Shown in pieces: positions 5,181 to 6,146 of a stretch of 6,146 bases of DNA. Location: the NCBI GenBank assembly GCA_947461915.1, contig CANHNG010000120.1, positions 1-6,146 on the forward strand, written 5' to 3'. The notes under the pieces were generated by a model that worked only from the letters and a program-made list of their open reading frames with translations, was not told the origin of the DNA and did not search any database. Within the stretch, counting starts at the first letter, position 1; every line of letters starts with the position of its first letter. This DNA is from Flavobacteriaceae bacterium (lineage in GTDB: Bacteria > Bacteroidota > Bacteroidia > Flavobacteriales > Flavobacteriaceae). Both the position numbers and the translations under genes were made by a program.

Positions 5181-6080
5181 ATGAGTTCAATATTAAAAAC
5201 AAATGCTTTAGAAAGCGAGGCGATATACATTTTTAGAGAAGTAATTTCTCAGTTTGATAAGCCTGTATTGCTGTTCTCTGGAGGAAAAGATTCAATTACA
5301 TTGGTGCGTTTGGCACAAAAAGCATTCTTTCCAGCCAAAATCCCTTTCCCATTATTGCACGTCGATACGGGGCACAACTTTCCGGAAACAATCGAATTTA
5401 GAGATCGATTGGTTGCCGAGTTAGGATTGGAATTGATCGTTCGAAACGTTCAAGATGCTATCGACGAAGGAAAAGTTGTCGAAGAATCCGGTAAATATTC
5501 CAGTAGAAATAGTCTGCAAACGACTACGCTTTTAGATGCAATCGAAGAATTCAAATTTGATGCTTGTATTGGCGGTGCCCGTCGTGACGAAGAAAAAGCC
5601 AGAGCTAAGGAGCGTATTTTCTCAGTTCGGGATGATTTTGGTCAATGGGACGAAAAAAATCAACGCCCAGAATTATTCGATTTGTTAAATGGAAAAATCG
5701 AAAATGGACAAAACGTTCGTGTTTTTCCAATTTCGAATTGGACAGAATTAGACGTTTGGAGTTATATCGAACAAGAACAAATCGAGATTCCATCCATTTA
5801 CTTTTCACACAAGCGTAAGGTATTTTTGAGAGACGGAATGATTTGGTCACACTCTCCTTTTGTTTATCAAGAAGAGGACGAGGTAGTAGAGGAAAGAATC
5901 GTTCGTTTCAGAACCGTTGGAGATATGAGTTGTACCGCTGCGGTTGATTCGTATGCCGCCACAATTGCAGAAGTGGTTGGAGAAATTAGATCTTCGACAA
6001 TCTCCGAAAGAGGTGCTAGAATCGATGACAAACGTTCTGAGGCAGCTATGGAAAAAAGAAAACAACAAGGGTACTTTTAG
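5181..6080 (+). CDS. cysD: Sulfate adenylyltransferase subunit 2 (ATP sulfurylase small subunit)
   Basis: CysD transfers AMP from ATP to sulfate to form APS, working in the cytoplasm with the GTPase subunit CysN. The 299-residue product matches the usual length of about 300. The PP-loop SGGKDS is at 33-38. LLHVDTGHNFPET (58-70), GGARRDEEKARAKER (131-145) and FPISNWTELDVW (182-193) are family signatures. The C-terminus ERGARIDDKRSEAAMEKRKQQGYF-like tail (276-299), ending in QQGYF, is intact. The start is placed at the ATG at 5181; it gives the normal distance to the PP-loop. The gene follows cysH by 121 bp, and cysN would be expected just beyond the window. No strong promoter is seen in the gap, so expression from the cysH promoter is likely. 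A TTAAACT array immediately precedes the start. Confidence 0.96.
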   Translation: MSSILKTNALESEAIYIFREVISQFDKPVLLFSGGKDSITLVRLAQKAFFPAKIPFPLLHVDTGHNFPETIEFRDRLVAELGLELIVRNVQDAIDEGKVVEESGKYSSRNSLQTTTLLDAIEEFKFDACIGGARRDEEKARAKERIFSVRDDFGQWDEKNQRPELFDLLNGKIENGQNVRVFPISNWTELDVWSYIEQEQIEIPSIYFSHKRKVFLRDGMIWSHSPFVYQEEDEVVEERIVRFRTVGDMSCTAAVDSYAATIAEVVGEIRSSTISERGARIDDKRSEAAMEKRKQQGYF

Positions 6081-6107
6081 TTGATGGTTGATGGTTTTTG
6101 GTTGATA
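6080..6107. repeat. GTTGATG heptad repeat after cysD
   Basis: Units of 7 bp start at 6080 (GTTGATG), 6087 (GTTGATG), 6094 (GTTTTTG, degenerate) and 6101 (GTTGATA). The first unit overlaps the last base of the cysD TAG stop. The remaining 6108-6146 shows no recognisable feature. Function is unknown. Confidence 0.75.
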
Positions 6108-6146
6108 GTTTCGATTTCGTCAATAACCATCTTTAAAATTCAACAA

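Noticed and set aside
5605..6068. Minus-strand open frames opposite cysD
   Set aside because: They are antisense to conserved CysD motifs and their translations resemble no known protein.
6090..6131. GATGGTT (6090-6096) and AACCATC (6125-6131) as a terminator after cysD
   Set aside because: The loop would be 28 nt, no T-run follows, and cysN is expected downstream.

Overview
The window looks like chromosomal DNA from a Flavobacterium-like member of the Bacteroidota. It is AT-rich. The start codons follow A-rich leaders without Shine-Dalgarno sequences. Three intergenic sites match the Bacteroidota -7 promoter box TAnnTTTG, and the gaps hold short degenerate tandem repeats of a kind I associate with Flavobacterium genomes. 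The genus is inferred from these traits and from protein flavour, not from a marker gene.

All seven genes fit one theme: sulfur assimilation and its delivery into methionine and cysteine. On the + strand, from the left: the C-terminal part of a homoserine dehydrogenase (2-946, cut by the window edge), an OsmC-family protein (1056-1490), a MetZ-type homoserine sulfhydrylase (1577-2749) and an Rrf2-family regulator with four clustered cysteines (2894-3304). A convergent TauE/SafE-type membrane protein follows on the - strand (3398-4180). Diverging from it on the + strand are a 4Fe-4S-type APS reductase, cysH (4358-5059), and ATP sulfurylase subunit 2, cysD (5181-6080). CysN, the usual CysD partner, is not visible and would be expected downstream.

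Together: the TauE-like protein may move a sulfur oxyanion across the membrane. CysD (with CysN) makes APS and CysH reduces it to sulfite. A sulfite reductase outside the window would give sulfide. MetZ joins sulfide to an activated homoserine whose precursor comes from homoserine dehydrogenase. The Rrf2 protein is the obvious candidate regulator, probably sensing Fe-S or cysteine status.

No unknown multi-gene system is visible, and the coding content is ordinary for this group. The more interesting signals lie between genes: a perfect 14-bp-arm inverted repeat in the rrf2 leader; a TCCTATAGGA palindrome at the -33 position of the tauE promoter with a near match in the cysH leader; TTAAAC heptad arrays ending exactly 8 nt before the start codons of metZ and cysD; and near-identical repeats directly after the stop codons of metZ and cysH. 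No intergenic gap exceeds about 180 bp.
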